A stretch of DNA of 64,000 nt from NCBI RefSeq assembly GCF_013375535.1, contig NZ_JABXJG010000001.1, positions 2,770,001 through 2,834,000 of the forward strand, written 5' to 3'. The DNA is from Sphingobium sp. 15-1 (lineage in GTDB: Bacteria > Pseudomonadota > Alphaproteobacteria > Sphingomonadales > Sphingomonadaceae). Below are positions 55,167 to 62,646 of this stretch, in pieces (position 1 is the first letter of the stretch; every line of letters starts with the position of its first letter). Below the pieces are notes generated by a model that worked only from the letters and a program-made list of their open reading frames with translations, ran no database searches and was not told the origin of the DNA. Position numbers and translations under genes: made by a program.

Positions 55167-56567
55167 ATGGGCCGGTCCACCTTCCGGGAGGGGGGGCAGG
55201 GGGAGGGTTTCACGTCGGTGTCTGTCATCGTCGTTTCCGAGGGGCGGGAGATCTCTGGCCTCGATGCGCATGTGCCGCGGATCCTTCGAGATGGCGCGCT
55301 CTATGACGCTGACCTCGACCGCTTCTTTCTCGACCTACCGTTGTCGGGTGTCCGTTCGCGCCATTCGCTGCGCGCCTACGCCTATGATGTTGCGGTCTGG
55401 CTCCGCTTTCTCGATGCCTGCGGCAAGACGATGTGGACCGCGGAGCGCGATGACGTGACCGCCTATCATCGTGCGCGTCGACGCGACGAAGCCGCCCAGC
55501 GGATCAGCGCTGCAAGCTGGAACAGGGCGGTCGCGAGCCTCGATCGTCTCTACCGTTGGGGTGAGCAACAGGGACTGATCGCCGAGGCGCCGTTCAGTCG
55601 GCGTGCTGTATGGCGCCCGGCGCATGGCGGCGGTCGCGGCATGATCGCGGCGCGCAACGATGCCTATGAACGTGTCGCCAGGCGATCGGATGTGCGGTTC
55701 GTCACGATGGACGACTACCGCATTTTCCGCGAGGTCGGCCTGCGCGGGCTCACCCCTGACGGCACCGAACGCCCCGGCGCTCGCGACCGTAACGGGCTGC
55801 GCAACGCACTGTTCGCCGATCTTCTCGTCACCACCGGCCTGCGCCTCGAAGAGGCGTCGGGCTTGCTCACCGCCGAGCTCGCGGCGATCGACCGCGCGGA
55901 CGGCGATGCCCGACAACTTTGGCTGCCTCTCCCGCCGCCGCTCACCAAGGGCGACCGGGGACGTAGCGTTCTGCTCCCGCGTCGGCTGCTTCGCCAGATC
56001 GCCGCCTATGTCGCCGTCGAGCGAGCAGCGGGCGTGGCCAAGTTCGCCGCGCGCGATGGGGCGGCCAGCTTCGAGCGACCGATCCCTGTCCCCCGCGCCG
56101 GTCTCGACCGTATGCGCGATGTCTGCACCCCGGAGGAACGATGCCGCCTGATCCTGTGCGACGAGGATGCAACGCCCCGCGAGCCGGCGGCGCTATGGCT
56201 GACCGAGGTCGGGCAGCCTGTCCGCCCCAACTCGTGGGAGGTGATCTTCACCCGTGCCTGCAACCGGTGCGAGGAGAACGGCTTCCCGCTGTCGATCAGC
56301 CCGCACCAGCTTCGCCACACCTTCGCAGTCCATATGCTCGCCTTGCTGATCCAGCAGCGGCTGCGCGAAGCAGCATTGCCGGCGGGACCGGTGGAGAGCT
56401 ATCGGCTGATCCTCGGCGACCCGCTGCAACAGGTGCAACGCCTGCTCGGCCACGCCAGCCTCGCCACCACCTATATCTACCTCGACCATATCGCGACCCG
56501 CGCCGATACGGTGGACGCAGCCGTTGAGGAACTGCTGGCGTTGCTGCCGGGGCCGCAAAGCGTATGA
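55167..56567 (+). CDS. RIT tyrosine recombinase 1
   Basis: 466 residues with an N-terminal SAM-like core-binding domain (SRHSLRAYAYDVAVWLRFLD) and a catalytic domain with Arg in TTGLRLEEA, His/Arg in SPHQLRHTFAVHML, His in LLGHASLATT and Tyr in YIYLDH. All catalytic residues are visible. Its stop overlaps the next start (ATGA), as usual in RIT trios. The true start may be downstream of 55167, since the first ~20 residues are low complexity. Confidence 0.9.
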   Translation: MGRSTFREGGQGEGFTSVSVIVVSEGREISGLDAHVPRILRDGALYDADLDRFFLDLPLSGVRSRHSLRAYAYDVAVWLRFLDACGKTMWTAERDDVTAYHRARRRDEAAQRISAASWNRAVASLDRLYRWGEQQGLIAEAPFSRRAVWRPAHGGGRGMIAARNDAYERVARRSDVRFVTMDDYRIFREVGLRGLTPDGTERPGARDRNGLRNALFADLLVTTGLRLEEASGLLTAELAAIDRADGDARQLWLPLPPPLTKGDRGRSVLLPRRLLRQIAAYVAVERAAGVAKFAARDGAASFERPIPVPRAGLDRMRDVCTPEERCRLILCDEDATPREPAALWLTEVGQPVRPNSWEVIFTRACNRCEENGFPLSISPHQLRHTFAVHMLALLIQQRLREAALPAGPVESYRLILGDPLQQVQRLLGHASLATTYIYLDHIATRADTVDAAVEELLALLPGPQSV

Positions 56568-58351
56568 GCGGTCATCCCCGTAAGGGCCGGCCTGTCGCCT
56601 TCGCGCCGATCACGCCGGAGCCGCAGAAGCCCGATCCGGTGCTCGGCCTCAAGTTCACCATCGAGGCCCGGCATGGCGGAACGGTCCAGGTTGATATGGC
56701 CGCACTCGATCCTCGCCCGCTCGCTATCGCCTTCGCCGGCGCGCTGCGTCGATCAGCAGCGCTCGGCGGCCCCATCGGTGCGGCCAGCGTCATCAAGCAG
56801 TATGTGCAGGTCTATCGTCACTTCTTCGCCTGGCTTGGCGATGGTGCGCCCGAGGTGACCGGCGTCAGCGATCTGCGCGCAGTCCATATCGATGGGTTCG
56901 CCTCCGCGCTCGAACAGCGCGGGATGGGCGCGATCCACCGGCACATATCGGTCGGCAAGATCGTCAACACATTGCGCGCGATCGAGGCAGACCGGCCCGA
57001 TCGGATCGCGCCCGACCTGCATGAGAGGGTGCGCTACACGCTGGCCACATCGGCGGGCCGCTCGACCCCGCGCGATGCTTATAGCCCCTTCGTCGCCCGC
57101 GCGTTGCGCGACGCCGCGAGGACCGATGTCGAGGCGATGTTCCGCCGTCTCGGCGCCGACGACCGCACCGATGAGGGCGATCCGGTCATCGCCAGGGCGC
57201 GCGCCGATGCCGAAGCGATCATCGCGCGGCAGGGCTTTATCGTTGCAGACCATCCGGCGCTGAAGAGCCTCTATTTCATGCGCATGCGGCGCGGTCTGCC
57301 GATCAGCACGCTGGTCGATGACCTCCATGGCCGGCACCATCTGCTCGCGAGCGACCTGCCGGCACTGCTCGTGCTGCTCACGCTCGATACCGGCCTCGAG
57401 CCCGAGTGCCTGAAGGCGCTGACCATAGATTGTCTCACCAACCCGCATGCCGGCACGGTGGAGCTGCGCTATCTCAAGCGCCGCGCCCGCGGCGCCGAGC
57501 ACAAGAGCATGCGCATCCGCGACGGCGGGGGCGGCACGCCTGGCGGTCTTATTCGTCGCCTGATCGAGGTCACGGCGACTACCCGCAAGCATCTGAACGA
57601 CGATCGTCTTTGGGCTTATCACAACGCTGGCGCCCTGCGGGCAGGTATCCGCCACCCGACGGAACGGATCGATGCCTGGGTAGCTCAGCACGATATTGTC
57701 GATGACGACGGCAAGCCCCTCCACCTGCTGCTCTCCCGGCTCCGCAAGACCCACAAGGCGCTATGGTACATCAAGACCGAGGGGCATATGACCCGCTTCG
57801 CGGTCGGCCACTCGCGCGAGGTGGCGGCGCGCCACTACGCCGATCTGCCGTCGCTCCGGCCCCTGCACGAGATGGCCGTCGCCGATGCTTTTCGCGCAGC
57901 AGTCGCCGCCGCGATACCGACCGTGCTTCCGCCCACCGCCGAGCAGGCGCTGCGCGAAGCACCCGAACAGGCCGCGCCGTTGCTGCCGCCCGATACCGTG
58001 GGTCCGTTGCTCGACGGCGAACAGGATGTCTGGCTCGCCGCCTGCGCGGGCTTCCACAACAGTCCCTTCGCCGAGGCCGGATCACCCTGCGCGCAGCCCT
58101 TCTGGGGTTGCCTTGATTGTTCCAACGCCGTCATCACCGTGCGCAAGCTCCCCGCGATCCTCGCCTTCCTCGCATTCGTCGAAGAGCAGCGGTTGAGTCT
58201 GTCCGCGACCGACTGGGCGGCCAAGTTCGGCCGCGTCCATGCTCGCATCACCGCCCAGGTCGTGCCGGCCTTCTCCGATGCCGTCATTGCCGATGCGCGC
58301 CGGCAGATGGAGAGCGAGCGGCTTTATCTGCCGCCGGAGGTCCGCGCATGA
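56564..58351 (+). CDS. RIT tyrosine recombinase 2, with altered catalytic box
   Basis: 595 residues. The catalytic part has SRLRKTHKALW, FAVGHSREVAARHYAD (His and Tyr), but where box I should read TGLRxxE it reads TGLEPECLKAL, so the first catalytic Arg appears to be Glu. The protein also holds a Cys-rich tail (CAQPFWGCLDCSNAV), seen in other RIT recombinases. It overlaps both neighbours by four bases. It may act as an accessory subunit. Confidence 0.85.
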   Translation: MSGHPRKGRPVAFAPITPEPQKPDPVLGLKFTIEARHGGTVQVDMAALDPRPLAIAFAGALRRSAALGGPIGAASVIKQYVQVYRHFFAWLGDGAPEVTGVSDLRAVHIDGFASALEQRGMGAIHRHISVGKIVNTLRAIEADRPDRIAPDLHERVRYTLATSAGRSTPRDAYSPFVARALRDAARTDVEAMFRRLGADDRTDEGDPVIARARADAEAIIARQGFIVADHPALKSLYFMRMRRGLPISTLVDDLHGRHHLLASDLPALLVLLTLDTGLEPECLKALTIDCLTNPHAGTVELRYLKRRARGAEHKSMRIRDGGGGTPGGLIRRLIEVTATTRKHLNDDRLWAYHNAGALRAGIRHPTERIDAWVAQHDIVDDDGKPLHLLLSRLRKTHKALWYIKTEGHMTRFAVGHSREVAARHYADLPSLRPLHEMAVADAFRAAVAAAIPTVLPPTAEQALREAPEQAAPLLPPDTVGPLLDGEQDVWLAACAGFHNSPFAEAGSPCAQPFWGCLDCSNAVITVRKLPAILAFLAFVEEQRLSLSATDWAAKFGRVHARITAQVVPAFSDAVIADARRQMESERLYLPPEVRA

Positions 58352-60510
58352 CCATGCCCGCCCATGCCCAGGCACCGGCCTTCGACGATCGCCCCGTGCT
58401 GGCGAGCGCGCCGCTCAAGGAAGGCCATATCCGTGAGGAGCTATCACGCGTCGGCGACCCGAGCTGGGATCTCGGTCCCGCCGTCTTCCGCGAGAACGCC
58501 CGGCGCTGCCACGTCACCGTGCATTTCGACGTGCTCGAACATGCCGATGTGCAGGCGGCGATGCGCGCCTATCTCTACGCGCGCCTCAACGTCGATCTTC
58601 CGGGCTATCGAACGAAGTTACCACCGGCGAGCATCCGCCAAGTATTCAACCGTGCCCGCCGGTTCCTCGCCTTCGCCCGTGAGCGGCTCGGACGGCTCGA
58701 CGTTTGCCGTATCGATCAGGCATTGGTCGATGCCTATGCCCGTCATCTTCGTGACGATCCTGCCCGACGACCCGTCATCGTCGGCCACCTCCTCGAAGTG
58801 GTTTCCGATCTCTATTACTATCGTGACCACCTCGCTGGCGGAGGCCTTGCATTCGAGCCTTGGGCCGGACAGGCGCCCGCCCGCGTTGCGGGCTACCGCC
58901 ATGTCCTGGAGAACCGCACGCCGCGCTTCCCGGAAGAGGTCATCGCCGCGCTACTCGCTTGGTCGTTGCGCTATGTCACCATGTTCGCAGACGATATTCT
59001 GGCCGCCCGCCGCGAGCTTGCGCGGCTCGAAGCGCGCCGGGATCGCCTTGCCGCCGCCGACGCCGGCCTTCCGGACGCTGATCGCCGGCAACGTCGCCGC
59101 ACCCGCCTGAAGGCCTATTTCGGTCGCCGACGCCGCGAGGGGCGCGGCGCACCGATCTGGGGCACCGCTCATAACGGCAAGCTGCGCATCGACCCCAACA
59201 CCGGCGCCGTGACCCCACCGATCAACGCCCATCTCCTGCATCTCCATGCCGGGATCGACGTGCAGGCCGAACCAGGCGCGCATTTCATGCTGACCGGCGG
59301 TGAAGCGAGGTTGATCGACGCAGTGGCGGCCGAGCTGGGGGTGGAGGTCGGCGGCATGGACACGCCGATCTCGATCGATCCCGAGAGCGGTCAGCCATGG
59401 CGCGCACGTTTCGATGCGAAGACCCTCGCACATGAGGAACGGATGCTCCAGGCGGCCGCCTATATCGTGTGTGCCTACCTGACCGGCATGCGCGACTGCG
59501 AGGTGCAGGCGATGCAGCGCGGGTGCCTCTCGATTGTGCGCAGTGAGAATGGCCTGATCGAGCGGCATCGCATCCGGTCGACCATATACAAGCGCCGGGC
59601 GGCCATGGGCGAGGCGGCGAGCTGGGTGACGATCGAGCCGGTCGCAGCCGCGATCGCGGTGCTCGAACGCCTGTCGGCACGACCGGCGCGCGCGAGCGGC
59701 AGCGATACGCTCTGGCCGGTGCTGCGCACGAGCGCCGTCACCAAGACGCATCTGTCGAGCGAGGTGGTGCGCCAGCTCAACGCTTTCCGCGATCACCTCA
59801 ACACCGCCTTCGGCAGTCCCGATGCGCCGGTCATCCCACCCGGACCCGATGGCGAGCCGTGGCGCATCACGACGCGGCAGTTTCGGCGCACGATCGCGTG
59901 GCACATCGCCAACCGACCGTTCGGCACCATCGCCGGCATGATCCAGTACAAGCATGCGTCCGTCGCCGCGTTCGAGGGCTATGCCGGGACCAGCGCATCG
60001 GGGTTCCGCGCCGAGGTCGAGGCGCAGCGCCGGCTCGGTCAGATTGACGACCTGCTGGACTATTTCGACCGGCGGCAGGGCGGCGCATCGCTCGGCGGTC
60101 CGGCGGGACCGCGTATCGCGCGGACGCTCGACGATGCCGCCGTCAGACAAGGGCCTTTGCCCGCCATGATCGCCGATCGCGCCCGCCTGCGCGTCATGCT
60201 CGCCAGCGTCGCGCGCACCTTCCATGTCGGCCCGCTCGCGGATTGCTTCTTCGATCCCGCGACCGCGCTCTGCCTCAAGCGCGTGACGACCCCCGATCCC
60301 GCGCAGCCGCTCACTGCCCTGTGCGAGCCGACCCGCTGTCCCAACGCCTGCATCACCGCTCGCCACAGGCCGGCCTGGGACCGCGCGGCTGCCGATGCCA
60401 GGGCGCATTTACGCGAACGGCGCATTTCCGATCTCCAGCGTCAGGCGCTCCAGGGCGAGCTGGATCGTCTGACCGCGGTGATTGCCGGGATCGATCCTCC
60501 CGCGCCGTAG
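58348..60510 (+). CDS. RIT tyrosine recombinase 3
   Basis: 720 residues from ATG 58348 (an ORF start at 58117 lies inside the previous gene). The catalytic residues are Arg in LTGMRDCEVQAM, Arg in TTRQFRRTIAWHIA, His in QYKHASVAAF and Tyr in FEGYAG. A Cys-containing tail (ALCEPTRCPNACI) follows. It is the largest of the trio. Overlap with the second recombinase means the three are translated together. Confidence 0.9.
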   Translation: MTMPAHAQAPAFDDRPVLASAPLKEGHIREELSRVGDPSWDLGPAVFRENARRCHVTVHFDVLEHADVQAAMRAYLYARLNVDLPGYRTKLPPASIRQVFNRARRFLAFARERLGRLDVCRIDQALVDAYARHLRDDPARRPVIVGHLLEVVSDLYYYRDHLAGGGLAFEPWAGQAPARVAGYRHVLENRTPRFPEEVIAALLAWSLRYVTMFADDILAARRELARLEARRDRLAAADAGLPDADRRQRRRTRLKAYFGRRRREGRGAPIWGTAHNGKLRIDPNTGAVTPPINAHLLHLHAGIDVQAEPGAHFMLTGGEARLIDAVAAELGVEVGGMDTPISIDPESGQPWRARFDAKTLAHEERMLQAAAYIVCAYLTGMRDCEVQAMQRGCLSIVRSENGLIERHRIRSTIYKRRAAMGEAASWVTIEPVAAAIAVLERLSARPARASGSDTLWPVLRTSAVTKTHLSSEVVRQLNAFRDHLNTAFGSPDAPVIPPGPDGEPWRITTRQFRRTIAWHIANRPFGTIAGMIQYKHASVAAFEGYAGTSASGFRAEVEAQRRLGQIDDLLDYFDRRQGGASLGGPAGPRIARTLDDAAVRQGPLPAMIADRARLRVMLASVARTFHVGPLADCFFDPATALCLKRVTTPDPAQPLTALCEPTRCPNACITARHRPAWDRAAADARAHLRERRISDLQRQALQGELDRLTAVIAGIDPPAP

Positions 60511-60541
60511 ACCACCCCGGCTGTTGGCGGAGTCCTGCGCC

Positions 60542-60679
60542 GGTCGGCGCGCCCGCGCAATGGCTTCGCCGTCCTTCGCTTCGCTGCGGCCCTGACGGGT
60601 GCGCGAGCCCCCCTGTGCCCGGCGCGAACAGGCCTCCGCCGCCGGGGATGGTCCCCGGCGCGAGAACGGAGAACAGATC
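60542..60679 (+). promoter_or_regulatory. Leader of the cargo ArdC gene, with a shared 12-mer
   Basis: GGTCGGCGCGCC (60542-60553), identical to 54083-54094, begins a GC-rich 138-bp leader before the ATG at 60680. Beyond the 12-mer similarity to the other two leaders is weak. Confidence 0.35.
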
Positions 60680-61543
60680 ATGTCAGCCTCACCACGTGTC
60701 GACATCTACGCTCGCGTCACGCAAGCGATCGTCGATGCCATCGAAGCCGGCACCGGCACTTGGCGCATGCCGTGGCATCATTCCGGCGCCGACGTCACCC
60801 GCCCGACCAACATCGCCAGCGGCAAGCCTTATCGCGGCATAAATACGGTCTCGCTCTGGGCCGCCGCCTATGGCAGCGGCTATGCGAGCGGCGTCTGGGG
60901 CACTTATCGCCAGTGGCAGGCGCTCGGCGCGCAGGTCCGCAAGGGCGAGCACGCCAGCCTCGGCGTCCTCTGGAAGGAGTTTCGCGCGAAGAGCGACGAC
61001 GCCGGCGACGATGACGAACACCGACGGCTTTTCGCCAAGGTGTTCAGCCTGTTCAACGCCGACCAGGTCGATGGCTATGCGCCCGAACCGGGGCCGGATC
61101 TGCCCGAGAGCGAACGCCTCGCCGCCGCCGAAGCCTTCATCGCCGCCCTCGGCATCGATACCGTCTACGGCTCGGCCAGCGCCTATTATCATATCGCCGA
61201 AGACCACATCCACATGCCGGATTTCAGCGCCTTCCACGATGCCCACGGCTTCTACGCCACCCATATTCATGAGGCAGCCCACGCCAGTGGCGCAGCCCAT
61301 CGGCTCGACCGGGATTTCAGCGCCAAGTGGACCAGGCACGCGCTCGCCATGGAGGAAGCGACCGCCGAGTTGACCGCATCGTTCCTGCTCGCCGATCTCG
61401 GGATCGCGCACGAACCGCGACCCGATCACGCGGCCTATATCGCTTCCTGGCTGCAACTGCTCAAGGACGAGCCCCGGGCGATCTTCACCGCGGCGAGCAA
61501 GGCGCAAGCGGCAGCCGACTGGATGCACGCCCAGCAGCCATGA
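60680..61543 (+). CDS. ArdC-family antirestriction protein carried by the RIT element
   Basis: 287 residues with the ArdC N-terminal domain (VDIYARVTQAIVDAIEAG, KPYRGINTVSLW, RKGEHASLGVLW) and zinc motif HEAAHASGAAHRLDRD in the metallopeptidase-like half. It is complete, unlike the host ardC, to which it is only distantly similar. GGAG lies upstream of ATG 60680. It lies between the third recombinase and the right end of the element and so travels with it. It may supply the antirestriction function lost by the insertion. Confidence 0.85.
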   Translation: MSASPRVDIYARVTQAIVDAIEAGTGTWRMPWHHSGADVTRPTNIASGKPYRGINTVSLWAAAYGSGYASGVWGTYRQWQALGAQVRKGEHASLGVLWKEFRAKSDDAGDDDEHRRLFAKVFSLFNADQVDGYAPEPGPDLPESERLAAAEAFIAALGIDTVYGSASAYYHIAEDHIHMPDFSAFHDAHGFYATHIHEAAHASGAAHRLDRDFSAKWTRHALAMEEATAELTASFLLADLGIAHEPRPDHAAYIASWLQLLKDEPRAIFTAASKAQAAADWMHAQQP

Positions 61544-61868
61544 TCCAGCAGCGACCAAGGCTGAGCGGCCGATCCCTCGCGGGCTCGGCCGCTTCGTCGC
61601 GCATGCCGATGCGCGGGCTTCGCCCGCTCACCAGCGGACGCCGCTGGCGCGGCGGCGCTGATTTCTTTGGCCTCCCTCGATGCGGGTCTGGTCGGCGCTC
61701 CCTGCTAGGCCCGCCACGGCGCGCCGCAAGCCCGGCTTCGCCGAACTGCTCCATTTCATTTCGCCCCTCCGGGTGCGGCCCGCCGCTTGCGCGGGCCTCT
61801 CCGGTCGTTCTCGCCGCCAACCCCGCCTCGGGGGAGCCATGGGGTTTTGGGCAGTGCTGGAGGCACCG
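61544..61868 (+). promoter_or_regulatory. Gene-free right end of the RIT element with ArdC leader copy B
   Basis: No gene. From GGTCGGCGCTCC (61690-61701) to the ribosome site (CTGGAGG) and ATG 61869 this region resembles the leader before the split ardC (54083-54270) over about 180 bp. Confidence 0.5.
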
Positions 61869-62120
61869 ATGGTTTTTACCTTCCAACCGCCATTTTTGGC
61901 TGGACTGTCAGGATATGTAGCGGAAATCTCCGCCGCCTTCCTCTGCGCGGCGCTGGGGATCGTGCCCACCGTCCGGCACGCCGATTATGTCGGCGCGTGG
62001 CTGGCCGTGCTGCGCGAGGATAATCGCGCCATCTTCCGCGCCGCCAGTCAGGCGAGCAAGGCCGCCGACTATATCCTCGCCTTCGAAGCGGCTGACGATC
62101 AGGGGAGGCAGGCAGCATGA
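61869..62120 (+). pseudogene. ardC: 3' part of ardC, now fused to a start codon in the RIT element
   Basis: From 61917 the frame reads VAEISAAFLCAALGIVP and on to the ArdC C-terminus with the DYVGAWLAVLREDNRAIF motif. The RIT end supplies a ribosome site and ATG at 61869, which adds 16 foreign residues (MVFTFQPPFLAGLSGY) and gives an 83-residue open frame. It lacks the DNA-binding domain and the zinc motif, so ArdC activity is unlikely. The stop overlaps the next gene's ATG. Confidence 0.85.
61903..61915 (-). repeat. Right terminal inverted repeat of the RIT element
   Basis: GACTGTCAGGATA is the reverse complement of TATCCTGACAGTC and matches the left end at 11 of 13 positions. Confidence 0.8.
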
Positions 62121-62548
62121 TCCTGCTCCCCGATGACCTTCGCGCGCGCCTGCTGGCGAACGGCGAAAACCGTGGCCCCGACCATGTACCGGTCCTCAAA
62201 CTGTTCAACCCCATTGGCGCGGCGACGTGGCTGGCTTCGGAACTTCATGAGGATGGCGATACATTGTTCGGGTTGGCCGACCTTGGTTTCGGCTGCCCGG
62301 AAATGGGCGCGTTCAGCCTGAGCGAAATCGCCAGAGTCCGTCTTCCCTTTGGGCTGCGGATCGAACGCGACCTCGCATTTACCGCCCGCTTCGGCATCAC
62401 CGTCTATGCCGACGCCGCGCGCCTTGCGGGTCGTATTACCGAGGACGAACGCTGGCTGGCGATGGCGGCGCGGGCACGCGCGCTTTCGCGCGATCCGGAC
62501 CGCAATGACCCCACCGACGACGAGATTCCGCGCAACCCGCACGGATGA
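62117..62548 (+). CDS. DUF2958 protein
   Basis: 143 residues that match the DUF2958 family of mobile-element backbones: MILLPDDLRARLLANG, VLKLFNPIGAATWLASEL, LFGLADLGFGCPEMGAFSL and LPFGLRIERDLAF. The function is unknown. GGAGG precedes the ATG, which overlaps the ardC stop (ATGA), so it was co-translated with ardC before the RIT insertion. Confidence 0.9.
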   Translation: MILLPDDLRARLLANGENRGPDHVPVLKLFNPIGAATWLASELHEDGDTLFGLADLGFGCPEMGAFSLSEIARVRLPFGLRIERDLAFTARFGITVYADAARLAGRITEDERWLAMAARARALSRDPDRNDPTDDEIPRNPHG

Positions 62549-62577
62549 GCCGCGCGGACTCTTCTTTCCGCGCCTAT

Positions 62578-62621
62578 CCGGCTCCGTCCGCCGCAATTGC
62601 CATGACAGGGAACGGAGCCGG
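62578..62621. promoter_or_regulatory. Inverted repeat upstream of the ParB-like gene
   Basis: CCGGCTCCGT (62578-62587) and ACGGAGCCGG (62612-62621) are perfect 10-bp arms around a 24-nt loop, 25 bp before the ATG. It could be an operator or an mRNA hairpin. Confidence 0.45.
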
Positions 62622-62646
62622 TCCACCCAAGATGGAGTGAAGACCC

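Larger units (their letters stand above)
55027..61916 (+). mobile_element. RIT (recombinase-in-trio) element with ArdC-like cargo, inserted in ardC
   Basis: About 6.9 kb with three overlapping tyrosine recombinases, an ArdC-family gene and a leader-like sequence. The two ends carry the inverted repeats TATCTGGACAGTC and TATCCTGACAGTC (11 of 13 identical). The interrupted ardC halves meet at GTGGCG (55021-55026) on the left and GTAGCG (61917-61922) on the right, a 6-bp imperfect flank that may be the crossover region. Confidence 0.88.

Noticed and set aside
58117-58347. An earlier start for the third RIT recombinase
   Set aside because: It lies inside the second recombinase in another frame and is Arg-rich shadow sequence; ATG 58348 has the usual four-base overlap.
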